Origin: Pseudonocardia cypriaca
GTDB lineage: Bacteria > Actinomycetota > Actinomycetes > Mycobacteriales > Pseudonocardiaceae
Assembly (NCBI RefSeq): GCF_006717045.1
Contig: NZ_VFPH01000001.1
Location: forward strand, 3,286,001 to 3,350,000
DNA length: 64,000 bases
Reading direction: 5' to 3'
A program made the position numbers and the translations under genes. Positions within the stretch are counted from its first letter, which is position 1. Each line of letters starts with the position of its first letter. The notes below the pieces were generated by a model that was not told the origin of the DNA, did not search any database, and saw only the letters and a program-made list of their open reading frames with translations. Positions 52,742 through 61,101 of this stretch are shown here, one piece after another.

Positions 52742-53950
52742 GTGTCCTCACCGCACCGTGACGTCCCTCGCCTGGCCACGCTCGCCGTCCACGCCGGCAA
52801 CGCCGTCGACGCCGGGAGCGGGGCGATCCGCCGCCCGCTGGTCATGGCCAACTCCTACGCCCTGCCCGATGACCCGTCGGAGCTGTCCTGGTCGGGCACC
52901 GGCACGCCCCTCTACACCCGCAACGGCGGTGCGAACCAGGGCTGGCTCGAGGAGAAGCTCGCCGCGCTCGACGGCGGGGACGCCGCGGTGGCGCTCGCCA
53001 GTGGGATGGCCGCCATCCACGGGCTGTTCTTCGCCGCGCTGCGCTCCGGCGACCACGTGGTCTGCTCCGACAACACCTACGTGGGCACGTACCGGCTGCT
53101 CACCGAGCTGCTCCCCGCGAAGTACGGGATCACGGCCACGCTCGTCGACTCCTCCGACCCGGACGCGGTGGCGGCGGCGATCCGGCCGGAGACCCGCCTC
53201 GTCCACGTCGAGACCCCCGCCAACCCGACCACCCGGATCACCGACGTCGCCGCCGTCGCCGAGCTGGCGCACGCCGCGGGCGCCCTGCTCTCGGTGGACG
53301 CCACGTTCGCCACGCCCGTGCTGCAGCGCCCGCTCGCCCTCGGCGCGGACGTCGTCGTGCACTCGCTCACGAAGTACGTCAACGGCCACGGCGACGCGAT
53401 GGGCGGTGCCCTCATCGGCGGCGGGGCGGCCGGAACGGCGCTGGTCGATGACGTGCGCCGGGACGCGATGGTGAACGTCGGTGGGGCGATCAGCCCCTTC
53501 AACGCCTGGCTGATCATGCGTGGATCGGTGACGCTGCCCCTGCGGATGCGGGCGCACTGCGCGGGCGCGCAGGCGGTGGCCGAGTTCCTCGACCGGGACC
53601 CGCGGGTGGCGTACGTGGCCTACCCCGGGCTCGCGTCGCACCCGCAGCACGCGCTCGCCGCCCGCACGCTGGACGGCGGGTTCGGCGGCATGCTCGCGTT
53701 CGCCGTCGACGGCGACGCCGACACGCAGAACCGGTTCGTCGCGGCCCTGCGCGTGATCACGTCGGCGGTGTCGCTCGGGCACGACGAGTCCCTGGTCGTG
53801 CACGTCTCCGGCGACGACGAGCGCGCCCGCTACTATCCGGAGGATTTCCGCCGGTACGGGCACCTGCGGTTCTCCGTGGGCCTGGAGGATCCGCGGGACC
53901 TGGTCGCCGATCTCGACCAGGCCCTCACGGCGACGGTGGGTGCCTGTTAG
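52742..53950 (+). CDS. Cys/Met-metabolism PLP enzyme (cystathionine gamma-lyase-like)
   Basis: A 402-residue fold-type I PLP enzyme: LYTRNGGANQGWLEEKLAAL, ASGMAAIHGLFFAALRSGDH, HVETPANPTTRITDVAAVAE, VDATFATPVLQRPL and the PLP Lys in VVHSLTKYVNGHGD. Cystathionine gamma-lyase, gamma-synthase and methionine gamma-lyase share these marks and cannot be told apart by eye. AAAGGA precedes the GTG. It follows the SWIM gene by 9 bases. Confidence 0.88.
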   Translation: MSSPHRDVPRLATLAVHAGNAVDAGSGAIRRPLVMANSYALPDDPSELSWSGTGTPLYTRNGGANQGWLEEKLAALDGGDAAVALASGMAAIHGLFFAALRSGDHVVCSDNTYVGTYRLLTELLPAKYGITATLVDSSDPDAVAAAIRPETRLVHVETPANPTTRITDVAAVAELAHAAGALLSVDATFATPVLQRPLALGADVVVHSLTKYVNGHGDAMGGALIGGGAAGTALVDDVRRDAMVNVGGAISPFNAWLIMRGSVTLPLRMRAHCAGAQAVAEFLDRDPRVAYVAYPGLASHPQHALAARTLDGGFGGMLAFAVDGDADTQNRFVAALRVITSAVSLGHDESLVVHVSGDDERARYYPEDFRRYGHLRFSVGLEDPRDLVADLDQALTATVGAC

Positions 53951-54366
53951 TCCGGCACCAGCCCGAGCTGGCGCAGCAGTCCCAGCTGGTCGAGCCGGCC
54001 CCAGCGCTCGACGATCCGGCCGTCCTCGATGCGGAAGATGTTGATGCCGTCGAGCACGAGCGTGCGACCGGTGGCCGGCACGCCCATCAGCGGCCCGCCG
54101 GTGTGGGTGCCGCTCGCGCGGAACCGCTCGACCACCGTGTCGCCCTCGGCGACGAGCTGGAGGAGGTCGCTGTGCCAGTCCGGCAGCGCCTGCCGGAACA
54201 TGGCCGCGGCTCGTCGGAAGCCTTCCGCGCCGGACGGCGCATCGGGGACCGGCGGGTCGTGGACGACGCAGTCTGGGTGCACGTAGCGGTCGACGGCGTC
54301 GAGGTCGCCCTTCGTGAAGAGCTCATGGATGAACGCCTCGACGATTTCCTTGTTCCGGTTCTCCAT
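53947..54366 (-). CDS. SnoaL-like ester cyclase-family protein
   Basis: A 139-residue NTF2-fold protein: IVEAFIHELFTKGDLDAVDR, YVHPDCVVHDPPVPD, MFRQALPDWHSDLLQLVAEG, TVVERFRASGTHTGGPLMGV, with the NIFRIEDGRIVERWGRLD end typical of SnoaL cyclases. It is divergent from the LuxR gene by 87 bases, which may regulate it. Its end overlaps that of the PLP enzyme by four bases. Confidence 0.85.
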   Translation of the reverse strand: MENRNKEIVEAFIHELFTKGDLDAVDRYVHPDCVVHDPPVPDAPSGAEGFRRAAAMFRQALPDWHSDLLQLVAEGDTVVERFRASGTHTGGPLMGVPATGRTLVLDGINIFRIEDGRIVERWGRLDQLGLLRQLGLVPD

Positions 54367-54453
54367 GCCGGAAGGGTGGGGCGCGGCCGCGCGCGGGACC
54401 ATCCCAGCGATGTGGGGTTCCGCCACCCCCTCCCGCAGGCGGACACTTCCGCC

Positions 54454-55488
54454 GTGAGCCCGGCACCGGGCGCCGCACGGGCGGAGCGCGAGCTCGTCCG
54501 GCTGTGCCACAGCGGCCAGGACCTCCCCGCGCTGCGGACGGGGGTGCTGCGGGTGTTGCGGCGCCTGATCCCGCTGGACGCGGCCTTCCTCGCCACGGCC
54601 GATCCGGAGACGCTGCTCTTCACCAGCGCGTACGCCGAGGAGCCCCTCGACGCCGCCACGGCGCTGTACCTCGACAACGAGTTCGGCGCGCAGGACGTCA
54701 ACAAGTTCGCGACGCTCGCCACCGCCGCCGGCCACGTGTCGTCGCTCGACGCGGCGACCCGGGGGGACCGCTGGTCGAGCGAGCGCTACCGCGACATCAT
54801 GCGTCCGGCCGGGCTCGGCGACGAGCTGCGCGCCGCCCTCACGACCGGCGGGGGCTGCTGGGGCTACCTCTGCCTGCACCGCACCGACCACCCGCTGGGC
54901 TTCACGGCGGCCGAGGCGGCGGTCCTCGCCCGCGTGGGGCCGCACATCGCGCACGCGTTCCGCCAGTCGGTGCTGCTGCATGCGGCGCCCGCCGCCGCTG
55001 ATCCCCGACCGGGTGTGCTGGTCCTCGCCGCGGACCTGGGCGTCGTCGCCACCACCCCGGAGGCCGCAGCGCTGCTGGAGCAGCTCGAACCCGCCCCGCA
55101 CCTCCCGCTGCCCGCGGTCGTGTACGCGGTCGTCGCCGCCCTGCGCAGCGAGCGGCCCGACCCGAGCGCGCGGGTGCGGGGTGCCTCGGGGGCGTGGCTG
55201 GCCCTGCACGCTTCCCATCTGGACGGGGCGGCCGCGGGACGGGTCGCCGTCGTCATCGAGCCGTGCACCCCACGCGCGACCGTGACGATCCGGCTGGCCG
55301 CCTCCGGCCTGTCCCAGCGGGAGGCCGAGGTGGCGCGGCTGGTGCTGCGCGGGGCGTCGACACGGGCGATCTCCACCGCGCTGCACATCTCGCCCCACAC
55401 CGTGCAGGACCACCTCAAGCACGTGTTCGACAAGCTCGGGGTGCGCAGCAGGCGCGACCTCGTGGGGCTGATGCTCGGGGGGCACTAG
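54454..55488 (+). CDS. LuxR-family regulator with GAF-like sensor
   Basis: A 344-residue protein. Residues 1-175 resemble a GAF sensor (LIPLDAAFLATADPETLLFT, GCWGYLCLHRTDHPLGFTAA). The C-terminal HTH has LSQREAEVARLVLRGASTRA, ISTALHISPHTVQDHLKHVF, DKLGVRSRRDLV. GTG start. The divergent SnoaL gene is a likely target; the ligand is unknown. Confidence 0.88.
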   Translation: MSPAPGAARAERELVRLCHSGQDLPALRTGVLRVLRRLIPLDAAFLATADPETLLFTSAYAEEPLDAATALYLDNEFGAQDVNKFATLATAAGHVSSLDAATRGDRWSSERYRDIMRPAGLGDELRAALTTGGGCWGYLCLHRTDHPLGFTAAEAAVLARVGPHIAHAFRQSVLLHAAPAAADPRPGVLVLAADLGVVATTPEAAALLEQLEPAPHLPLPAVVYAVVAALRSERPDPSARVRGASGAWLALHASHLDGAAAGRVAVVIEPCTPRATVTIRLAASGLSQREAEVARLVLRGASTRAISTALHISPHTVQDHLKHVFDKLGVRSRRDLVGLMLGGH

Positions 55489-55605
55489 CGCGCGGACGTC
55501 ACCCCGCGCACGCGCTCATCGCCTGACCCGCCCCGGACCGGGAGGGGCCGTTGGGCCCGGCGGCCTGCCCCGGCCCGGCCCCGAGGGGGGCGGCCGGCCA
55601 CGGGT

Positions 55606-55628
55606 GGGCACGGCCCGCCCTTGTGCCC
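55606..55628. terminator. Hairpin between convergent LuxR and DUF3817 genes
   Basis: GGGCAC (55606-55611) and GTGCCC (55623-55628) pair around 11 bases in a very GC-rich gap between two convergent genes. It could end both transcripts; there is no T-run. Confidence 0.35.
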
Positions 55629-55634
55629 GCTCCA

Positions 55635-55964
55635 CTAGGCGACTGCCACCGGCTCGGCCAGCATGCCGCGACGACTCGCGCGCCGCTCGAACCACAGCGT
55701 GGCGAGCGGCGGGATGCTCGCGACCAGCGCGAGCAGCGTGGCCGGCAACCGCCAGCCGAATCTGCGGGCGACGACGAGCGTGACGACGACGTAGGCCACG
55801 AAAAGCGCGCCGTGGATCGGGCCGAACACCTTCACACCGATGTCGTCGAACACCACGACGTACTTGAAGAACATCCCGATGAGCAGGCCGGCCCACGAGC
55901 ACGCTTCGGCGATCGCGACGACGCGGAACACCAGCGCGCCGGTGGACGGGGAGACGACAGCCAC
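55635..55964 (-). CDS. DUF3817 integral membrane protein
   Basis: A 109-residue protein with three membrane helices: FRVVAIAEACSWAGLLIGMF, the conserved VFGPIHGALFVAYVVVTLVV block, and PATLLALVASIPPLATLWFE. The GPIHGALF motif and length fit DUF3817, a family of unknown role widespread in actinobacteria. GTG start. Confidence 0.88.
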   Translation of the reverse strand: MAVVSPSTGALVFRVVAIAEACSWAGLLIGMFFKYVVVFDDIGVKVFGPIHGALFVAYVVVTLVVARRFGWRLPATLLALVASIPPLATLWFERRASRRGMLAEPVAVA

Positions 55965-56038
55965 CCCTTCACTCTGCCGGACGCACCCGGCTACCCATTT
56001 GCCGGGTGTCGAAGTACACAGCGTTTTGGTCGGTTGTG

Positions 56039-56050
56039 GCCTACGTAGGC
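56039..56050. promoter_or_regulatory. Palindrome GCCTACGTAGGC upstream of arsR-type gene
   Basis: A perfect 12-bp palindrome 19 bases before the ArsR ATG. ArsR-family repressors usually bind such dyads over their own promoters, so this is a candidate operator. Confidence 0.5.
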
Positions 56051-56069
56051 ACTGAGCTACAGTTGCCTC

Positions 56070-56372
56070 ATGCAGGCTGTGCTCGAAGCCCTCGTCGAAC
56101 CGCGCAGGCGGGAGATCCTCCGCCTCGTGCGGGACGAGGAACTCACGGCCGGCGCCATCGCCGGCCGGTTCCCCGACGTCGCCCGCCCCACGGTGTCGCA
56201 GCACCTGCGCGTGCTGCGCGGCGCCGGGCTCGTCGCCGAGCGCCGCGAGGGCACCCGGCGTTTCTACCGCGCCCGGCCCGACGCGCTCGCAGAGCTGCAC
56301 GCGTTCGTCGGCGAGTTCTGGGACGCACGGCTCACCGCCCTGAAGCAGGCCCTCGACGAGGAGACGACGTGA
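56070..56372 (+). CDS. ArsR-family regulator (SdpR type)
   Basis: A 100-residue winged-helix repressor: LEALVEPRRREILRLVRDEE, LTAGAIAGRFPDVARPTVSQ, HLRVLRGAGLVAERREGTRR. There is no metal-binding Cys motif, so it belongs with the SdpR-like, non-metal group. The TGA overlaps the GTG of the DUF899 gene. A palindrome lies just upstream. Confidence 0.92.
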   Translation: MQAVLEALVEPRRREILRLVRDEELTAGAIAGRFPDVARPTVSQHLRVLRGAGLVAERREGTRRFYRARPDALAELHAFVGEFWDARLTALKQALDEETT

Positions 56373-57121
56373 CGACAACGGAATGGTGGACGGAACTCAA
56401 GAGCATCACGCTGCACGTGGAGGGCGAGTCCGCGCGCCTGTGGCCGGAGTCGGCCTCCGAGGAGTACCGCCGGGCGCGCATGGAGCTGGTGGCTGCCGAG
56501 GCGGAGCTGCGCGACCGGATCGAGGCCGTCGCCGCGCAACGCCGCGCACTCCCGCCCGGCGGGGAGCTGGCCGACCGGACGTTCGTCGAAGGGCCCGACG
56601 ACCTCTCGGCCGACGGACCGGAGCGCCCGGTCCGGCTGTCCGAGCTCTTCGCGGGCCACGACGAGCTCGTGATCTACCACCTGATGCTGCACCCGGAGGA
56701 CACGAAGGCCTGCGCCGCGTGCTCGATGTTCGTCGATGGTCTGGACGGGGTCGAACGGCACCTGACCCAGCGCACCGGCTTCGCCGTCATGGCGCCTGCG
56801 CCGCTCCCCGTGCTGCGCGCGTGGGCCCGGAGCCGGGGCTGGCGGCGGGTGCGGCTGGTCTCGACCGCCGGCACGACGTTCCTCGACGAGCTGGGGGTCG
56901 CGGGCTCGCGCGGCGCGCTGTTCCCGGCGTTCAGCGTGCACGCGAAGGACGCCGAGGGCCGGATCCGGCACGTCACGACGCAGCCGGCCGACTTCCCGGA
57001 CGGCACGGAGCGCGGGATGGACCTCATGAGCCCGGTCTGGAACCTGTTCGACCTGCTCCCGTCCGGACGCGGCAACCAGGAGCCGAACAACACCTACCCC
57101 CTGGAACCGGCCGTGCGCTGA
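56369..57121 (+). CDS. DUF899 thioredoxin-like protein
   Basis: A 250-residue protein of the DUF899 family, which has a thioredoxin-like fold. The typical RMELVAAEAELRDRIEAVAA and QRRALPPGG start and the CAACSMFVDGLDGVERHLTQ motif with the CxxC pair are visible, and the protein ends in SPVWNLFDLLPSGRG. It is coupled to the ArsR gene by a GTGA overlap, as in many genomes. Substrate unknown. Its last 28 bases overlap the convergent acyl-CoA synthetase gene. Confidence 0.9.
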   Translation: MTTTEWWTELKSITLHVEGESARLWPESASEEYRRARMELVAAEAELRDRIEAVAAQRRALPPGGELADRTFVEGPDDLSADGPERPVRLSELFAGHDELVIYHLMLHPEDTKACAACSMFVDGLDGVERHLTQRTGFAVMAPAPLPVLRAWARSRGWRRVRLVSTAGTTFLDELGVAGSRGALFPAFSVHAKDAEGRIRHVTTQPADFPDGTERGMDLMSPVWNLFDLLPSGRGNQEPNNTYPLEPAVR

Positions 57122-58632
57122 CGCAACACGTACTTCTGGATCTTCCCGGTCGACGTCTTGGGCAGCGGCCCGAACACCACCGCCTTCGGTGCCTTGAACC
57201 GCGCCAGCCGCCCGCGGACGTGCTCCTGCAGCTCGTCCGCGGTGGCGCTCGCGCCCTCGTGCAAGGTGACGTAGGCGACGGGGACCTCGCCCCACCGGTC
57301 GTCGGGCGCGGCCACCACGGCCGCCTCCAGCACCGCGGGGTGGTCGGCGAGCACCTGCTCCACCTCGACGCTCGCGATGTTCTCGCCACCCGAGATGATC
57401 ACGTCCTTGCTCCGGTCGCGCAGCTCCACGTAGCCGTCGGGGTGCAGGACGCCGAGGTCACCCGTGCGGAACCAGCCGTCGGGGGCCGCCGCGGCGGTCG
57501 CCTCCGGGTCGTGCAGGTAGCCCAGCATCACGTTGTTGCCGCGCAGCGCGATCTCGCCGATCGTCGCGCCGTCGGCCGGGACGTCCCCGCCGTCCGGCCC
57601 GACCACCCGGGCCCGGCAGGCGATCATGTTCCCCACGCCCTGGCGGGCCTTGAGCCGCGCCTGGTCGGCGGCGTCGAGGCCGTTCCACTCCGGCCGCCAG
57701 TCGCAGATCATGGCCGGTCCGAACGTCTCGGTGAGCCCGTAGAGGTGCGTGACGTCGAACCCGAGCTCGCCCATCCGGCGCAGGATCGCGGGCGTGGGGG
57801 GCGCCCCGCCGGTGGCCACGCGGACCGTGCGTTCCAGCGGGGCCGCTGCCGCGGCGTACGCGATCATCGAGAGCACGGTCGGCGCGCCCTCCAGGTGCGT
57901 CACGCCCTCCTCGCGGATCAGCCGCCAGACCTCCTCCGGTTCCACCTTCGGCAGGCACACGTGGGTGCCGGCCGCCGCGGTGACCGCCCACGGGAAGCAC
58001 CAGCCGTTGCAGTGGAACATCGGCAGCGTCCACAGGTGCACCGCCGACGGTGAGAGCCCGGTGTGCGCGGCCATGGCGAGGGCCTGCAGGTAGGCGCCGC
58101 GGTGGTGGTACATCACGCCCTTTGGCCGTCCGGTCGTCCCCGACGTGTAGTTGACCGAGAGCAGCGCACGCTCGTCGGCCGGTGTGACGGCCTGCGGGGT
58201 GGCCACGGCGAGCAACTCCTCGTAGCGCTCCCCCACCGGCACCAGCAACGGCGGGTCGGCGAGCCCCGCCACTGCCTCGGCGACCACCACGTCGAACACC
58301 GGGTCGTGGACGAGCACGGAGGCCCGCGAGTGCTCGAGGATGTACGCGATCTCCGCCGCCGCCAGCCGCGTGTTGATCGCGACCAGCGGCACCCCCGCCC
58401 ACGGCACCCCGAAGTGCGCCTCGAGCAGCACGTGGGTGTTCGGCGCCAGTACCGCCACCGGGCGGCCCGCGGCGAGCGGGGCGAGCGCGCCGGCCAGGCG
58501 CCGGCAGCGCTCGTGCAGCTGCCCGTAGCTGAAACGGCGGTCTCCGTCGACGACGGCGACCCGGTCGCCGTGCGCGGCCGCGGCCCGATCGAGGAACGAC
58601 ACCGGCGTCAGCGGCTCGAACGAGAGCTCCAT
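57094..58632 (-). CDS. Acyl-CoA synthetase (AMP-binding)
   Basis: A 512-residue adenylate-forming enzyme. The ATP-binding P-loop VNYTSGTTGRPKGVMYHHRG, LYGLTETFGPAM, GWFRTGDLGVLHPDGYVELR, DRSKDVIISGGENIASVEVE and the catalytic Lys in LPKTSTGKIQKYVLR are all present. The sequence MYHHRGAYLQALAM is typical of plant AMP-binding-protein-like/medium-chain clades. It makes an acyl-CoA from a fatty or aromatic acid; the exact acid is not predictable. ATG 58632 is chosen over longer basic starts. Confidence 0.92.
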   Translation of the reverse strand: MELSFEPLTPVSFLDRAAAAHGDRVAVVDGDRRFSYGQLHERCRRLAGALAPLAAGRPVAVLAPNTHVLLEAHFGVPWAGVPLVAINTRLAAAEIAYILEHSRASVLVHDPVFDVVVAEAVAGLADPPLLVPVGERYEELLAVATPQAVTPADERALLSVNYTSGTTGRPKGVMYHHRGAYLQALAMAAHTGLSPSAVHLWTLPMFHCNGWCFPWAVTAAAGTHVCLPKVEPEEVWRLIREEGVTHLEGAPTVLSMIAYAAAAAPLERTVRVATGGAPPTPAILRRMGELGFDVTHLYGLTETFGPAMICDWRPEWNGLDAADQARLKARQGVGNMIACRARVVGPDGGDVPADGATIGEIALRGNNVMLGYLHDPEATAAAAPDGWFRTGDLGVLHPDGYVELRDRSKDVIISGGENIASVEVEQVLADHPAVLEAAVVAAPDDRWGEVPVAYVTLHEGASATADELQEHVRGRLARFKAPKAVVFGPLPKTSTGKIQKYVLRQRTAGSRG

Positions 58633-58781
58633 CCGGCCACTATCTCCCTCCGGACGCGACGGTGCCCCTCCTCGTATCAGGCAGCGGTCGTCACGGCTCC
58701 TGACGAGCGGTAACGCCCGCGCCGCCCGGGGCGAGCAGGCACGCACGTGCGGCGGGACTCCCCGCCGTCGAAGGGACCGAC

Positions 58782-58985
58782 ATGAGTACCGACTTCCTCG
58801 CCGAGCCGTGGCACCGCCACGACCGCCGCTGCTACTGGGACCACACCCGCTGCGGCTGGGTCTGCCCGCCCTCGCAGCTCAGCGTGGCGGAGGTGGCTCC
58901 TCAAGAGCCGCCACCCGCTCGTGCAGCCGGGCCCGTACCTCCTCCGGTGTGTACGCCTGCCGCTGCCGCTCCCGCCGCGCGATGA
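58782..58985 (+). CDS. Possible small Cys/Trp-rich protein, 67 aa
   Basis: AAGGGA precedes the ATG at a good distance. The first 33 residues (FLAEPWHRHDRRCYWDHTRC, GWVCPP) look like a real conserved small domain with two Cys and several His/Trp. The second half is Pro/Ala-rich and lies antisense to the 55-residue gene at 58879-59046, where the other strand looks more coding. Either the gene is real and overlaps, or only its first part is. Confidence 0.4.
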   Translation: MSTDFLAEPWHRHDRRCYWDHTRCGWVCPPSQLSVAEVAPQEPPPARAAGPVPPPVCTPAAAAPAAR

Positions 58986-59046
58986 CGACACCGGTGGCGG
59001 TGACACCGGCGAGCCCGGCGAGTCCGAGCAGCTTCCAGAGGCGCAC
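58879..59046 (-). CDS. Small N-anchored membrane protein, 55 aa
   Basis: A gene below common size cut-offs: GTG at 59046, stop at 58879. The protein begins MRLWKLLGLAGLAGVTATGV and continues VIARRERQRQ with a short helix TPEEVRARLHERVAALEE and PPPPR end. The single signal-anchor-like helix followed by a charged amphipathic segment, and GC-rich third positions throughout, support it. It is divergent from the papain-like amidase gene 17 bases away. Confidence 0.7.
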   Translation of the reverse strand: MRLWKLLGLAGLAGVTATGVVIARRERQRQAYTPEEVRARLHERVAALEEPPPPR

Positions 59047-59063
59047 GCCATTAACTTAGCGGG

Positions 59064-59723
59064 GTGCCGGGCGCGCCGATCACCCTTGACGAAGCGTGCG
59101 AGCTGGTGCGCACGGGCGACATCTGGCTCTTCCGCGGCTCCTCCCGGGCCGACCGCGCAATTCGCGGCGTCACCAACGCGCCGGTGAACCACGTCGGCAT
59201 GGCCCTCGTCGTGGACGACCTGCCGCCGCTCATGTGGCACGCCGAGCTGGGCCGGGCGCTCCCCGACGCCTGGACGGGCGCCCGCCACCGCGGTGTGCAG
59301 CTGCACGACCTGCGCGACGCGGTGCTGCAGTGGGGCCATCGGTACGGGCAGCGGGCCTGGCTGCGCCAGCTCGAGGGGCCGGTCGATCGTGTGCAGGAGG
59401 ACGGTGCGCTGCGGGCGGTCGCCCGGCTGGACGGCACCCCGTTCCCGTCGACGGCCCGGCTGGCCGGGCGGTGGCTGCGCGGGCGGCTGCCCGCCGCATT
59501 CCGCAGGCACAAGCCCGAAACCGATGCCGGATTGGAGAGCGCTTACTGCGCGGAGGTCGTGGCCCTCACCTACCAGGAGATGGGGTTATTGCCGCCGGAT
59601 CGCAGCCCGGACTGGTTCGATCCAGGACGGTTCTGGAGCGGCGACGATCTCGACCTCGCGCCCGGGTTCCGGCTCGGCGGTGAGATCGCCGTGAAGCTGC
59701 CGCCCGCCCCCGCCACGCCCTGA
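59064..59723 (+). CDS. Permuted papain-like (YiiX/YaeF-type) amidase
   Basis: A 219-residue protein of the circularly permuted NlpC/P60-papain fold. The His comes first, in TNAPVNHVGMALVV, and the catalytic Cys later, in SAYCAEVVALTYQEMG, which is the permuted order. LVRTGDIWLFRGSSRADRAI is the usual opening. Such proteins hydrolyse amides or lipid-linked substrates; there is no signal peptide here. GTG start. Confidence 0.75.
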   Translation: MPGAPITLDEACELVRTGDIWLFRGSSRADRAIRGVTNAPVNHVGMALVVDDLPPLMWHAELGRALPDAWTGARHRGVQLHDLRDAVLQWGHRYGQRAWLRQLEGPVDRVQEDGALRAVARLDGTPFPSTARLAGRWLRGRLPAAFRRHKPETDAGLESAYCAEVVALTYQEMGLLPPDRSPDWFDPGRFWSGDDLDLAPGFRLGGEIAVKLPPAPATP

Positions 59724-59788
59724 GGCTCCCCTTTCCCGGGCGCGCACGATCCATTCCGGCCTCGACACACCCATGGATCGGACCCGGA

Positions 59789-59818
59789 TCGACAATGCAC
59801 GCCGGACTCCTTTATCAT
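59789..59818 (+). promoter_or_regulatory. Likely lsr2 promoter
   Basis: TCGACA (59789-59794) and TATCAT (59813-59818) are 18 bases apart in an AT-richer patch about 95 bases before the lsr2 start. This fits a SigA-type promoter with a leader of some 85-90 nt. Confidence 0.45.
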
Positions 59819-59912
59819 CGATCCCGAAATTAGTGCCCACCCTTCTCCGCCACCGGAAGCCCGCCCAGCGGGTTCTCAGGTGTGCCGGAGCAGTTATGAA
59901 AGGCAGCATCAA

Positions 59913-60248
59913 GTGGCCAAGCAGACGACCGTCACCCTGGTCGACGACCTGGACGGCAGCGTCGCCGACGAGCAGGTCGAGTTCGCGATGGACGGCAAGG
60001 CGTACGAGATCGACCTGTCCTCCGCCAATAGCGCCAGATTGCGCGAGGCCCTCGCGCCCTTCATTTCCGCAGCTCGTCGCACGGGTGGACGCCGCCGTTC
60101 GGGTGGCGCCGTCGCCACCGCGCGGCCCAGCACCGACCGGGAGCAGAACCAGGCCATTCGGGAATGGGCCCAGGAGCAGGGCATGAAGATCTCCGAGCGG
60201 GGCCGGATCCCGTCCAACGTGCTCGAGGCCTACCACAAGTCACACTGA
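59913..60248 (+). CDS. lsr2: Lsr2 nucleoid-associated xenogeneic silencer
   Basis: Lsr2 coats AT-rich DNA and silences foreign genes. The 111-residue protein has the N-terminal dimerisation domain (TTVTLVDDLDGSVADEQVEF, MDGKAYEIDLSSANSARLRE) and the C-terminal DNA-binding domain with the AT-hook-like RGRIP in ISERGRIPSNVLEAYH, joined by a basic linker (ARRTGGRRRSGG). GTG start, with AAAGG upstream. Confidence 0.95.
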   Translation: MAKQTTVTLVDDLDGSVADEQVEFAMDGKAYEIDLSSANSARLREALAPFISAARRTGGRRRSGGAVATARPSTDREQNQAIREWAQEQGMKISERGRIPSNVLEAYHKSH

Positions 60249-60285
60249 GGCATCGGCTGCTCACATCAGCCAGGCATCAGCCCGT

Positions 60286-61059
60286 TCAGCGCGGGGCCAT
60301 CCGGATTGCGCCGTCGAGCCGGATGACCTCACCGTTGAGCATCGGATTCGCAACGATGTGCGCCACGAGCGCGGCGTACTCCGCGGGATCTCCCAGTCGG
60401 GCGGGGTGCGGCACCTGCGCGCCCAGCGAGGCGCGCACCTCGTCCGATGCGCCCGCGAGCAACGGCGTGTCGAACAACCCGGGCGCGATCGTCATCACGC
60501 GGATTCGAGCGCCCGCGAGATCGCGCGCGATCGGAAGGGTCATCCCCACCACGCCGCCCTTCGACGCCGAATATGCGGCCTGACCGATCTGGCCGTCGAA
60601 CGCCGCCACCGAGGCGGTGTTGACGATCACGCCCCGCTCATCGCCGTCGGGGCCGCCGATCGGGTCGAGGCGCATCATCCGCTCGGCGGCCAGCCGGATC
60701 ACGTTGAACGTACCTATCAGGTTGATCTCGATCACGCGCGCGAAGTCGGGGAGCGGGAACGGGCCGCCCCGTCCTACCGTCCGATGCGCGGGGCCGATTC
60801 CGGCGCAGTTCACCGCCACCCGCAGCGGCCCCAGCTCCGCGGCGACGTCGAGGGCGGCGGCCACGTCGGCCTCACTGCGGACGTCGGCCGCGGCGAAGCG
60901 CACCCCGTCACCGAGGTCCCCGGCGCGCTCGGCGCCCGCGGAGCTCGGCAGATCCAGGATCACGACCTGTGCGCCCGCCGCCCTCAGCACCTTCGCGGTG
61001 GCGAGCCCCAGCCCGGACGCCCCACCGGTGACCAGCGCAACCCCGTTCGTGATGTCCAC
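60286..61059 (-). CDS. Short-chain dehydrogenase, 3-hydroxyacyl-CoA dehydrogenase type 2-like
   Basis: A 257-residue SDR: cofactor loop TGGASGLGLATAKVL followed by ILDLP (Asp, NAD preference), NCAGIG, the catalytic Ser in NTASVAAFDGQ and the YSASK pair. The insert RMMRLDPIGGPDGDERGVIV and the NEVIRLDGAIRM-like end match HSD17B10-type 3-hydroxyacyl-CoA dehydrogenases of lipid or steroid breakdown. No operon partner is visible. Confidence 0.88.
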   Translation of the reverse strand: MDITNGVALVTGGASGLGLATAKVLRAAGAQVVILDLPSSAGAERAGDLGDGVRFAAADVRSEADVAAALDVAAELGPLRVAVNCAGIGPAHRTVGRGGPFPLPDFARVIEINLIGTFNVIRLAAERMMRLDPIGGPDGDERGVIVNTASVAAFDGQIGQAAYSASKGGVVGMTLPIARDLAGARIRVMTIAPGLFDTPLLAGASDEVRASLGAQVPHPARLGDPAEYAALVAHIVANPMLNGEVIRLDGAIRMAPR

Positions 61060-61101
61060 AGTTCCTGCCTCTCGTGATCGACCGGCCCTGTCATACCACC
61101 G

